Shown piece after piece: positions 23,121-30,177 of a stretch of 64,000 nt of DNA (its first letter is position 1; each line of letters begins with the position of its first letter). The notes below the pieces were generated by a model. That model searched no databases. It worked only from the letters and a program-made list of their open reading frames with translations, and was not told where the DNA came from. The stretch is from an uncultured Prevotella sp. (lineage in GTDB: Bacteria > Bacteroidota > Bacteroidia > Bacteroidales > Bacteroidaceae), in the NCBI GenBank assembly GCA_900316295.1, contig ONCJ01000003.1:1-64000 (forward strand). Direction: 5' to 3'. The position numbers and the translations under genes are program-made.

Positions 23121-25178
23121 TTACATATATACAAAGCTGCCGTCCATGAACGCCTGTTCCTCCGAGAGTAGGTGCTTCAGGGCGTTGTCTATGGTGGTAT
23201 TCGAGATGTTGGCGTCGGTGTAGGCAGATGTCTTGTCTATGGCATATAGCTCGTCTATGCTGTGCCGCTTGCCGTCAGAGAGCAGCTGACGGATCTTGCT
23301 GGTGGCTATCTGCAGGTCGTCGGCAGGCTGTGAGCCTCGGTTTATACACACGTCGCAATGGGTACAATCCTTGGTGTCGGTCTCGCCGAAGTACCTCAGC
23401 AGCTGTCGGCTGCGGCAAATGGTGTCGTTGCTGGCATAGTCTATGACCGCCTGTATGCGTCGGGCAAATTCCTCCTTGCGTCGGTCGTATACCTCCTTGG
23501 TGATGATGAGGTCACATCCATCGATGCGGTCTTGGGAGTATGTGATGAGAGGTATGTTTTTTCGGGGGATGAAGTCGATGATGGCTCGTCGGCTCAGCTC
23601 CTTCAGTATCGTGTATACCGTATGCTGGTCCATGTCGGCTTGCTTTGCCACGAACGCCTCGTCTACGTAGACATATTCCACAAACAGGGCGCCGTAGCAT
23701 CGCAGCAGGGCTGTTATGACCTTCTCATAGTCGGCAGGTAGCTGGCGGAGCTGGTACAGCTCGTGGCGCTGGAGCAGGAACTTCACCCTCGCCTTGGTGT
23801 CAGGGTCGCTCTCGTATTCTATGTAGCCCGCCTTTTGCAGTATGGCGAGAGCCGCATGGACACGGGTGGGGAAGTGGTGGAAGTAGGTGCAGAACTTGTC
23901 TATGTTGAACTCCCTCGTACATCCCTCGCCGCTGTTGATGCCTATCTGGAAGAAGTAAGCCAGGTGGTCGTATATGTCGCGGATGTTGTCCTTGGGATAG
24001 TCTGGGTCGTCGCGCTCCATGTCTTTGGGCGGTGCTATGGGTGGGAAAGTATCGTCGATGCGGCTTTTCAGTCGTGCGTTGTCGTTGTTGTTGTATAGTA
24101 GGATAGCCCATGAGCGGCGGCCGTCGCGTCCCGCCCGTCCTGCCTCCTGGAAGTAAGCCTCCAGACTCGACGGGCAGTCGGTATGTACCACCAGACGCAC
24201 GTCAGGTTTGTCTATGCCCATTCCGAAGGCGTTCGTAGCCACCATCACCCTCACCTTGTCGTGTTGCCACATCTCTTGTCGCTCGTCCTTGACGGCGGGT
24301 TGCAGTCCTGCGTGGTAGAATGTCGACGGGATGCCGTGCTTGTTCAGTATCTCGGCTATCTCCTTCGTTCGTGCCCTACTGCGAGTGTATACTATGGCGC
24401 ATCCCTTGTTACGGCTGAGCAGGGATATGAGTTCCTTCTCCTTGTCGTCGGTATAGTGTACCCGGTAGGCGAGGTTGTCTCTGGCGAAGCTCATGCGGAA
24501 GACGTTCTTCTCCCTGAAGTGCAGCTGCTCTTGTATGTCGTCTATCACCTCGGGCGTGGCTGTGGCTGTGAGCGCGAGGACGGGGATAGGCTGTGTGGGC
24601 GGATGGTGGTAGAGTGGTGAGGGGTGGGCGAGCAGCTCGCGTATCTTGGCTATCTGGAGGTAGGCTGGGCGGAAGTCATAACCCCACTGGCTGATACAGT
24701 GGGCTTCGTCTACGGTGATGAGGCAGATGTTCATCTTCCTCACTTTGTTCTGGAAAATCTCCGTGCTGAGTCGTTCGGGCGAGACATACAGGAACTTGGC
24801 GTCGCCGAAGATGCAGTTCTCGAGTGTGGCTACTATCTCGTCGCGCGACATGCCTGAATATATGGCATACGCCACTATACCGTTGCGGCGGAGGGCATAT
24901 ACCTGGTCCTTCATCAGGGCTATCAGGGGAGTGATGACGAGGCACAGTCCCTGCATCGCCATCGTAGGCACCTGAAAGGTGATGGACTTGCCGCCGCCAG
25001 TAGGCATCAGTCCGAGCGTGTCCTTGCCCGAGCATACGCTCTCGATAATCTCCTGCTGGATGCCACGAAAGTCCGTGTAGCCCCAGTAGCGATTCAAAAT
25101 GGTAGTCCACTCCCAGCCCCTCCCAAGGGGAGGGGAGTCTTTTCCAGTGTCACATTCTGATTTTGAGAGTTTTGCCAT
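23121..25178 (-). CDS. recQ: ATP-dependent DNA helicase RecQ
   Basis: A 685-residue 3'-5' helicase. Helicase motifs: MPTGGGKSITFQ (Walker A), TVDEAHCISQWGYDFRP (DEAH at 157-160), LALTATATPEV, TNAFGMGIDKPDVR and QEAGRAGRDGR; then the zinc site around TICRSRQLLRYFGE and CTHCDVC, and a winged helix plus C-terminal region. Two stretches look inserted: residues about 12-24 (GKDSPPLGRGWEW), encoded by a family A repeat, and residues about 184-197 (AHPSPLYHHPPTQP), between the helicase strands leading to TATAT, encoded by a C-rich repeat-like sequence. Follows recJ. Confidence 0.93.
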   Translation of the reverse strand: MAKLSKSECDTGKDSPPLGRGWEWTTILNRYWGYTDFRGIQQEIIESVCSGKDTLGLMPTGGGKSITFQVPTMAMQGLCLVITPLIALMKDQVYALRRNGIVAYAIYSGMSRDEIVATLENCIFGDAKFLYVSPERLSTEIFQNKVRKMNICLITVDEAHCISQWGYDFRPAYLQIAKIRELLAHPSPLYHHPPTQPIPVLALTATATPEVIDDIQEQLHFREKNVFRMSFARDNLAYRVHYTDDKEKELISLLSRNKGCAIVYTRSRARTKEIAEILNKHGIPSTFYHAGLQPAVKDERQEMWQHDKVRVMVATNAFGMGIDKPDVRLVVHTDCPSSLEAYFQEAGRAGRDGRRSWAILLYNNNDNARLKSRIDDTFPPIAPPKDMERDDPDYPKDNIRDIYDHLAYFFQIGINSGEGCTREFNIDKFCTYFHHFPTRVHAALAILQKAGYIEYESDPDTKARVKFLLQRHELYQLRQLPADYEKVITALLRCYGALFVEYVYVDEAFVAKQADMDQHTVYTILKELSRRAIIDFIPRKNIPLITYSQDRIDGCDLIITKEVYDRRKEEFARRIQAVIDYASNDTICRSRQLLRYFGETDTKDCTHCDVCINRGSQPADDLQIATSKIRQLLSDGKRHSIDELYAIDKTSAYTDANISNTTIDNALKHLLSEEQAFMDGSFVYM
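24588..24629 (-). repeat. C-rich insertion inside recQ
   Basis: Contains CACCCCTCACCACTCT on the minus strand; CACCCCTCACCACTT recurs between genes near 38352-38366. It encodes AHPSPLYHHPPTQP, which lies where RecQ proteins usually pass directly from a Leu-rich helix to VLALTATAT. Confidence 0.5.
25108..25140 (-). repeat. Family A repeat inside recQ
   Basis: CCCCTCCCAAGGGGAGGGG plus flanking arm, in frame at the start of recQ (DSPPLGRGWEW). Confidence 0.8.
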
Positions 25179-25220
25179 TAGTTGACGTAAGTATGATATT
25201 TAGAAGAACTACCTAATGTT

Positions 25221-25256
25221 TCTTCCCTCCCTTTGGGAGGGGCTGGGGGTGGGCTA
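25221..25256 (-). repeat. Family A repeat between recJ and recQ
   Basis: CCCTCCCTTTGGGAGGGG followed by CTGGGGGTGGG as read on the plus strand; it touches the recJ stop codon. Confidence 0.75.
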
Positions 25257-26984
25257 CTCCCCCTCCTCCTCGGCAGGACGTATCGCCTCTATCTGCAGCT
25301 GTATGGCTCCGTGTTTGTAGACGTTGTCCTCGATGGTGTAGGCTATGTCGAACGAGCGCTTCGACTTGATGTATTTGGCTGACTCGCTCTGTCCGAAGGC
25401 GATGCCGTTCATCACGTTGCTCGACTTCGAGTCTATGAGTTCCAGTTTGATATGTTCCTGTTCTCTGCCCACCACCTTGCTCGTGCCGAAGTCGTACACG
25501 TCCTGTGTTAGGAAGAGCGGTTTGGTGTTGTCAGGTCCGAATGGTGCAAACTTCTTCAGGTCGTTGTGCATCTTCTTGTTGATGTCCTTGAAGTCTATGA
25601 GTGCGTCGATGTCGAGCATGGCCTCGGTCTGTTCGGGTCGGATATGCTCCTCGACGTATTTCTGGAACCTGTTGCGGAATTCCACCACGTCGTCCCACCT
25701 CAGGGTGAGTCCTGCCGCGTATTTATGTCCGCCGAAGTTCATCAGCAGGTCGCGACAGCTCTTTATGGCGGCATATACGTCAAATCCTGCCACGCTTCGT
25801 GCCGAGCCCGTAGCCAGGTTGTCGTCGCGTGTGAGCACGACGGTAGGTCGGAAGTATATCTCGGTGAGTCGTGATGCCACGATGCCCACTACGCCCTTCT
25901 TCCAGTTCTCGTCGTACAGTACTATGCTCGACTGGTGTTTCTGGTTCTCCAGTCGTTCCACTATCTGGTTGGCCTCCTCGGTCATCTGCCTGTCCACGTC
26001 CTTGCGCTGCTCGTTGTACTGGTCCACGTGCTTAGCTGCTGTCAGGGCGTTGGTGAAGTCGCGCTCCACGAGCAGGTCCACCGTCTCCTTGCCGTTCTCC
26101 ATCCTGCCCGATGCGTTGATGCGCGGACCTATCTTGAATATGATGTCGCTCATGGTGAGCTCTCGGTCGGTCAGTCCGCACACGTCGATGATGGCTTTCA
26201 GTCCCGTGCTGGGGTTCTGGTTGAGCTGTTTCAGTCCGTGGAACGCCAGTATTCGGTTTTCGCCCGTCACCGATACGAGGTCGGCGGCTATGCTCACGGC
26301 GCAGAAGTCGAGCAGGGGGATGAGCCTGGAGAAGGGTATACCGTTGTTCTTGGCAAAGGCTTGCATGAACTTGAAGCCCACTCCGCATCCGCACAGGTCC
26401 TTGAAAGGGTAGGTGTCGTCCTCGCACTTGGGGTTCAGTATAGCCACGGCAGGTGGCAGGGTCTCGTCGGGCATGTGGTGGTCGCAGATGATGAAATCTA
26501 TGCCAATGGTCTTGGCATATTCTATCTCCTTGACCGCCTTGATGCCGCAGTCCAGGATGATGATCAGTTTCACCCCCGTCTCCTTGGCGTAGCTTAGTCC
26601 CTTCTGGCTCACTCCATAGCCCTCGTCGTAGCGGTCGGGTATGTAGTAGTCTATGTTGGAGTAGTACTGCCTCAGAAACTTGTACACCAGTGCCACCGAT
26701 GTGCACCCATCTACATCGTAGTCGCCATATACCAGTATGCGCTCCTTGCGGCCCATAGCGTCGTTGAGCCTGTCCACCGCCAGGTCCATGTCCTTCATGA
26801 GGAACGGATTGATGAGGTCGGAGAGTTGCGGACGGAAGAATCGCTTGGCAGCCGACTCCGTCGTTATGCCTCTCCTGATGAGCAGCATAGCCAGTACAGG
26901 GCTGATATTCAGCTTCTCAGCCAGTTCACTGGCTGCCTGTTGTTGTTCGGATGTAGGTGGTTCGTAGTTCCATTTGAATCGCAT
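25254..26984 (-). CDS. recJ: Single-stranded-DNA exonuclease RecJ
   Basis: 5'-3' single-strand exonuclease for recombination and mismatch repair. The 576-residue protein has the DHH motifs VYGDYDVDGCTSVAL, LIIILDCGIKAVKEI and FIICDHHMPDE, the DHHA1 part with GGHKYAAGLTL, and the C-terminal OB fold. The stop lies 75 bases upstream of recQ in the same direction, so recJ and recQ are probably one transcript with the lipoprotein gene. Confidence 0.94.
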   Translation of the reverse strand: MRFKWNYEPPTSEQQQAASELAEKLNISPVLAMLLIRRGITTESAAKRFFRPQLSDLINPFLMKDMDLAVDRLNDAMGRKERILVYGDYDVDGCTSVALVYKFLRQYYSNIDYYIPDRYDEGYGVSQKGLSYAKETGVKLIIILDCGIKAVKEIEYAKTIGIDFIICDHHMPDETLPPAVAILNPKCEDDTYPFKDLCGCGVGFKFMQAFAKNNGIPFSRLIPLLDFCAVSIAADLVSVTGENRILAFHGLKQLNQNPSTGLKAIIDVCGLTDRELTMSDIIFKIGPRINASGRMENGKETVDLLVERDFTNALTAAKHVDQYNEQRKDVDRQMTEEANQIVERLENQKHQSSIVLYDENWKKGVVGIVASRLTEIYFRPTVVLTRDDNLATGSARSVAGFDVYAAIKSCRDLLMNFGGHKYAAGLTLRWDDVVEFRNRFQKYVEEHIRPEQTEAMLDIDALIDFKDINKKMHNDLKKFAPFGPDNTKPLFLTQDVYDFGTSKVVGREQEHIKLELIDSKSSNVMNGIAFGQSESAKYIKSKRSFDIAYTIEDNVYKHGAIQLQIEAIRPAEEEGE

Positions 26985-26998
26985 TTATATTGTTTTTT

Positions 26999-27403
26999 TT
27001 ATTTATATTCCTTCGGTGAGAACGTCACGTCGAGCATCACCACGCTGGGGTTCTTCTCCGAGTGGTAGACGTAGCGTACGTTGAAGCCGGCATCCTTGTA
27101 CATCTTTATCTGCGTCGAGGCTTTCAGTCCGTCGAGCAGTATGCCGTATAGCTTTTCCTTTTGCACCTTGATGGCGTCGATGTTGTCGGCTGTGCCGCAC
27201 AGGGTGTACCAGTAGCCTATGGTGCGCGAGGCTCGGTCGAACGTCAGGCTGTCGGTACGGGTGTTCTGCACTACGGGTGTGGGGCAGTTCTTCTGGGTGT
27301 ACTCTTTAGCCTCGCGTGCGGCACGGTCTTCCAGACTCTCGTGGCAAGCCGCCAGCGCCAGCGTCAGCACGGACAGGATTAGTATAAGTATGGTGTTTCT
27401 CAT
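26999..27403 (-). CDS. Hypothetical lipoprotein
   Basis: A 134-residue protein with a lipoprotein signal (LTLALAAC, Cys at residue 19) and no family I recognise. The mature part includes DRAAREAKEYTQKNCPTPV and SRTIGYWYTLCGTADNIDAI. It lies 14 bases upstream of recJ and shares its promoter, yet would be exported to the membrane, so a role in DNA repair is not implied. Confidence 0.65.
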   Translation of the reverse strand: MRNTILILILSVLTLALAACHESLEDRAAREAKEYTQKNCPTPVVQNTRTDSLTFDRASRTIGYWYTLCGTADNIDAIKVQKEKLYGILLDGLKASTQIKMYKDAGFNVRYVYHSEKNPSVVMLDVTFSPKEYK

Positions 27404-27446
27404 TTGGTTTTAGTCTCTTCTTTTTGTGTGCGGTTGTTCCAACCTG

Positions 27447-27478
27447 CAAATATACTTACTTATTCGCAAAGAACCAAA
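27447..27478 (-). promoter_or_regulatory. Promoter of lipoprotein-recJ-recQ
   Basis: Minus strand TTTG (27478-27475), 20 bases, TATATTTG (27454-27447). Confidence 0.75.
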
Positions 27479-27502
27479 TAAAAAAGGTTAAAGTTGCGAG
27501 TT

Positions 27503-27646
27503 TTGTTTTCCGTCCACAAAAATACAAAAAAACACGATAGGAAAACAACCACAACGGTTGCAACACAAACACAGAACCGTGAGGCTTCCAAGGAGCAGCT
27601 CATCGTCGCTGGCCTTGTAGAGAAGAATCGGATTGTGGGGAAGTAA
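27503..27646 (+). pseudogene. Short coding remnant in gene-poor region
   Basis: A 47-codon frame without a good start (TTG at 27503) and ending in EASKEQLIVAGLVEKNRIVGK-like codons before TAA at 27644. It reads like the C-terminus of a once longer protein but matches nothing I can name. It is followed by a GTTCCAGTTCCAG/GGAACAACTGGAAC inverted arrangement (27662-27690 and 27791-27807). Confidence 0.25.
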
Positions 27647-27884
27647 CAAAGGCAAAAAAGCGTTCCAGTTCCAGTTTGTTCCAGTTTCTAAAAACGGGAC
27701 AACATACCCCTCTAAAGACTTTATAACTAATTGATATATAGTTAGTTATATAATAAAAGAAGGGTAATGGAACCTTCGAAAAAGTAATTGGAACAACTGG
27801 AACAGGAACACTCAGGGCATTAACGTTTTATCTAAAAAGCAATAAATCAACGAGATACGACATTTTAAACCATCTGTCCCTAAG

Positions 27885-28295
27885 ATGCCAAAGCGTGGTA
27901 ATGGCACAGAATGTATCAAAATCCTACTCTCTCAGGTATCAAAAGACATGCAAGAACCGCTGTTTCCGATGTTTTTCCCCATCCTTGGCGCACACGTCAG
28001 CGGCTCGGAAATACAGTATCCCGACCTCATTTTGAAGGAGCTTTGTGGCCAAATGACCAGTCTGGTTGCCGATTCGTGCTGCAACAAGGGTCAATTGTCG
28101 AATATTGTGGAAGCCATTTGCCGAGATGGCACAACAAAACGGGCGAGATTGTCATGCAACCTCGCCCATATTACTTGCCAAAGTAGCCCATATTCCGAGC
28201 CAACCTCGCCCATATTACTTGCCAAAGTAGCCCATATTCCGAGTCAACCTCGCCCATTTTCTCACGTTCATTGTTCAGGGTTCCACGTGCTTTAA
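27885..28295 (+). pseudogene. Remnant of a mobile-element ATPase/primase-like gene
   Basis: A 136-codon frame whose first 90 residues look protein-like: EPLFPMFFPILGAHVSG, QYPDLILKELCGQMTSLVAD, SCCNKGQLSNIVEAI. This resembles the segment around the P-loop of Bacteroidetes element proteins of the primase/DUF3987 kind, in which G-x-x-G-K-x is expected; here the loop reads DSCCNKGQ and is degenerate. After residue 90 the frame runs into a 44-bp tandem repeat (28157 on) and stops, so it is truncated. The family assignment rests on recall, not on a search. Confidence 0.4.
28157..28257 (+). repeat. 44-bp tandem repeat
   Basis: Unit begins CAACCTCGCCCATATTACTT. Copies start at 28157, 28201 and 28245, the third being partial. 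The reverse complement GGGCGAG recurs just outside on both sides (28141-28147, and GGCGAGGTT at 28302-28310). The two complete copies are almost identical. Confidence 0.85.
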
Positions 28296-28447
28296 TAGTT
28301 GGCGAGGTTCGGGTTGTATTCGTGATCAATATAGAATTGAAGAATTGAAATGATCTGTGTAAATCTGTGTGAATCTGTGAGAGAATAAAAATATTTTTGT
28401 GTGAGACAAAAACTTAAATAAATTCTCGAAAAAAAGTATTATAAATA

Positions 28448-28479
28448 TTTGGTACTTTGAGAAAAAAGTCGTACCTTTG
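28448..28479 (+). promoter_or_regulatory. Promoter of the HU-related gene
   Basis: TTTG (28448-28451), 20 bases, TACCTTTG (28472-28479). Confidence 0.78.
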
Positions 28480-28559
28480 TGAGGCGAGAAAATCGTAAAA
28501 CTCAAATTTTTAATTAACTCAATTCGTAAAACTCAAAAAAAGAGAAAGGATTTTGAACT

Positions 28560-29000
28560 ATGTCAGTACGTTACAAGTTGTATCAGAACACCCGTGAGGG
28601 TAGTGAGCAGTACGGTCTTTGGTACGCCAGAGCTGCGGCAGACCAGGTAGTGGACATCAAGCAGATCTCGAAGGAAATCGAGGAGAAGTGTACCTTGACG
28701 GAGTCCGACGTGCGCGGCGTGATTATCGAGCTCCTGAAGCAGATGAAGAAGCACCTCTGCAACGGCCACCGTGTATGGCTGGAGGACTTCGGCTCGTTCA
28801 AGGTGGGACTGCGCACCTCGCCTGCCAAGAGCGCCAAGGAGTTCACCGCCTCTACCAACGTCAAGGGCGTGCGTGTGAACTTCCTTCCTGCCACCCATCA
28901 GGGTGCCGACAAGAAGCGCATCATCAACCTCCTGGAGGGAGTGAAGGTGCAGGAGCAGGGCACCTACCAGGTGGACAAGAGCGAGAAGCCTGAGCCGTAA
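28560..29000 (+). CDS. HU-related (viral histone-like) DNA-binding protein
   Basis: A 146-residue member of the Bacteroidetes HU-related family, larger than HU itself (90 residues at 58690-58962). Starts MSVRYKLYQNTREGSEQYGL; the HU core runs about residues 20-115, with VIIELLKQMKKHLCNGHRVW and LEDFGSFKVGLRTSPAKSAK. The C-terminus is basic then mixed (EKPEP). Proteins of this family are frequent in Bacteroidales element islands beside primase-like and amidase genes. The decayed region upstream fits a remnant of such an island. Confidence 0.85.
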   Translation: MSVRYKLYQNTREGSEQYGLWYARAAADQVVDIKQISKEIEEKCTLTESDVRGVIIELLKQMKKHLCNGHRVWLEDFGSFKVGLRTSPAKSAKEFTASTNVKGVRVNFLPATHQGADKKRIINLLEGVKVQEQGTYQVDKSEKPEP

Positions 29001-29017
29001 AGGAAGCCTACCCCTAA

Positions 29018-29045
29018 CCCCTCCCAAAAGGAGGGGGATTTTTTT
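29018..29045 (+). terminator. Terminator formed by a family A repeat
   Basis: CCCCTCC (29018-29024), loop, GGAGGGG (29030-29036), then T-run 29039-29045, directly after the HU-related gene. A family A repeat (29007-29040) here serves as an intrinsic terminator. Confidence 0.7.
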
Positions 29046-29049
29046 GTAA

Positions 29050-29112
29050 GGGCCTTAGGGTCGTTAAGGTCTTTAAGGTCTTTAAGGTCGTTAAGGTCCT
29101 TAGGGCCTTTAG
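29050..29112. repeat. 9-bp tandem repeat GGTCNTTAA
   Basis: Seven contiguous units, the middle four exact or nearly exact (GGTCGTTAA, GGTCTTTAA, GGTCTTTAA, GGTCGTTAA), between the convergent HU-related and transporter genes. Confidence 0.85.
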
Positions 29113-29118
29113 GGGTTT

Positions 29119-30021
29119 TTAGTTACTTTCCCTTTTCTTGTCGGCAAAATACATGCCTGTGAGTATGAGTGCCGTACCGAGGAGGAAGTATATGGTGATG
29201 GTCTCTGAGAGGACGAGCCATGCGCTGATGATGGTGACCACGGGATTGAAGTAGACATAGTTGGTGGCGGTCATGGCTCCGAGACGCTTCATAACCCACG
29301 TCCACGTCAGGAAGCACACGCAGGAGGCTATGCATCCGAGGAAGAGCAGGTTGAGAATGATGTCTGTACGCATGAGAATCGATGGGGACGGTATGTCGCG
29401 CGTCGCGAGATAGTAGGGCAGGATGGACAAGAGTCCGTAGAAGAACACTTTGCGTGTGATAAAGAGTGTACCGTAGAGCTTGTTTGCCCTGTGCATCAAG
29501 AGCGAGTAGACAGCCCAGCACAGGCAGGCGCAGAACGCCAGGGCGTCGCCCAGGGGCGACAGGTGGAGCACGAAATGGCCGTTGAGTACCACCGTAGCCA
29601 CTCCCGCCACAGCCAGCAGGGAGCCTAAAGTCTGGGTCATGTTCATGCGTTCCGACCGGTAGAACAGTCCGAGCAGCATGGCGGCGAAGAGCGGACAGGT
29701 ACACACGATGAGCGAGGTGTTGGTAGTCGTGGTATGGTTCATCGCCTCATTCTCGGAGAGGAAGTAGAGCGAGCCGCCCGTCACTCCGAGTGCCAGCATC
29801 ATCAGTTCGTCCCTCAGCGAGCCCGCCAGCCACCTGTGCTTGCCGCTCAGGAGCGAGTAGCCCAGCAGCATCACGTAAGCCATAAGAAACCTCAGGGTGA
29901 AGATGTTGGCTGCCGACAAGCCGCTAAGCAGCAGCAACTTAGTGAATACAAACGTGCTGCCCCATATCGTCATCACGATCAGGGCTACGGCGTGGGCAAG
30001 GTAGTCGGTACGTCGGTTCAT
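29119..30021 (-). CDS. EamA/DMT-family transporter
   Basis: A 300-residue membrane protein with about ten hydrophobic helices in two EamA halves (VALIVMTIWGSTFVFTKLLL at the start; AVYSLLMHRANKLYGTLFIT opens the second). It probably exports or imports small metabolites; substrate unknown. The ATG is only five bases from the -7 box (30027-30034), so the mRNA is probably leaderless. Confidence 0.85.
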   Translation of the reverse strand: MNRRTDYLAHAVALIVMTIWGSTFVFTKLLLLSGLSAANIFTLRFLMAYVMLLGYSLLSGKHRWLAGSLRDELMMLALGVTGGSLYFLSENEAMNHTTTTNTSLIVCTCPLFAAMLLGLFYRSERMNMTQTLGSLLAVAGVATVVLNGHFVLHLSPLGDALAFCACLCWAVYSLLMHRANKLYGTLFITRKVFFYGLLSILPYYLATRDIPSPSILMRTDIILNLLFLGCIASCVCFLTWTWVMKRLGAMTATNYVYFNPVVTIISAWLVLSETITIYFLLGTALILTGMYFADKKRESN

Positions 30022-30026
30022 GCGTG

Positions 30027-30034
30027 CAAAGGTA
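30027..30034 (-). promoter_or_regulatory. -7 box of the EamA transporter, leaderless arrangement
   Basis: Minus strand TACCTTTG then CACGC then ATG. Confidence 0.6.
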
Positions 30035-30141
30035 AGGAAAAATGTAAAAATTGAAGAATTGAAGAATGGAGGAATTGAAGAATTTTTATACCTAAAAACA
30101 AAAAAACTAAAAACTAAAAACTATAAACTAAAAACTTTTCG

Positions 30142-30149
30142 TATCTTTG
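30142..30149 (+). promoter_or_regulatory. -7 box of lepA
   Basis: TATCTTTG, 28 bases before the lepA ATG, behind an ACTAAAAACTAAAAACTA repeat tract. Confidence 0.6.
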
Positions 30150-30177
30150 CACATTGAATAACTACGCATACGTAAAA

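Larger units (their letters stand above)
27647..28559. other. Gene-poor, decayed stretch
   Basis: Apart from the pseudogene at 27885-28295 and its tandem repeat I see no intact gene. There is an AT-rich palindromic piece around 27722-27755 (TAACTAATTGATATATAGTTAG), and a tract of TCTGTGTAAATCTGTG repeats at 28353-28382 that recurs near 53450-53480. The last 110 bases hold the promoter and leader of the HU-related gene. Confidence 0.5.

Noticed and set aside
28157..28257. Possible CRISPR array
   Set aside because: The 44-bp units are directly adjacent with no spacers, only two and a fraction copies exist, and no cas genes are present.
30154..30177. TTG start eight codons upstream of LepA MDHIRNF
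   Set aside because: The TTG would lie five bases from the -7 box, and LepA proteins begin MDxIRNF.
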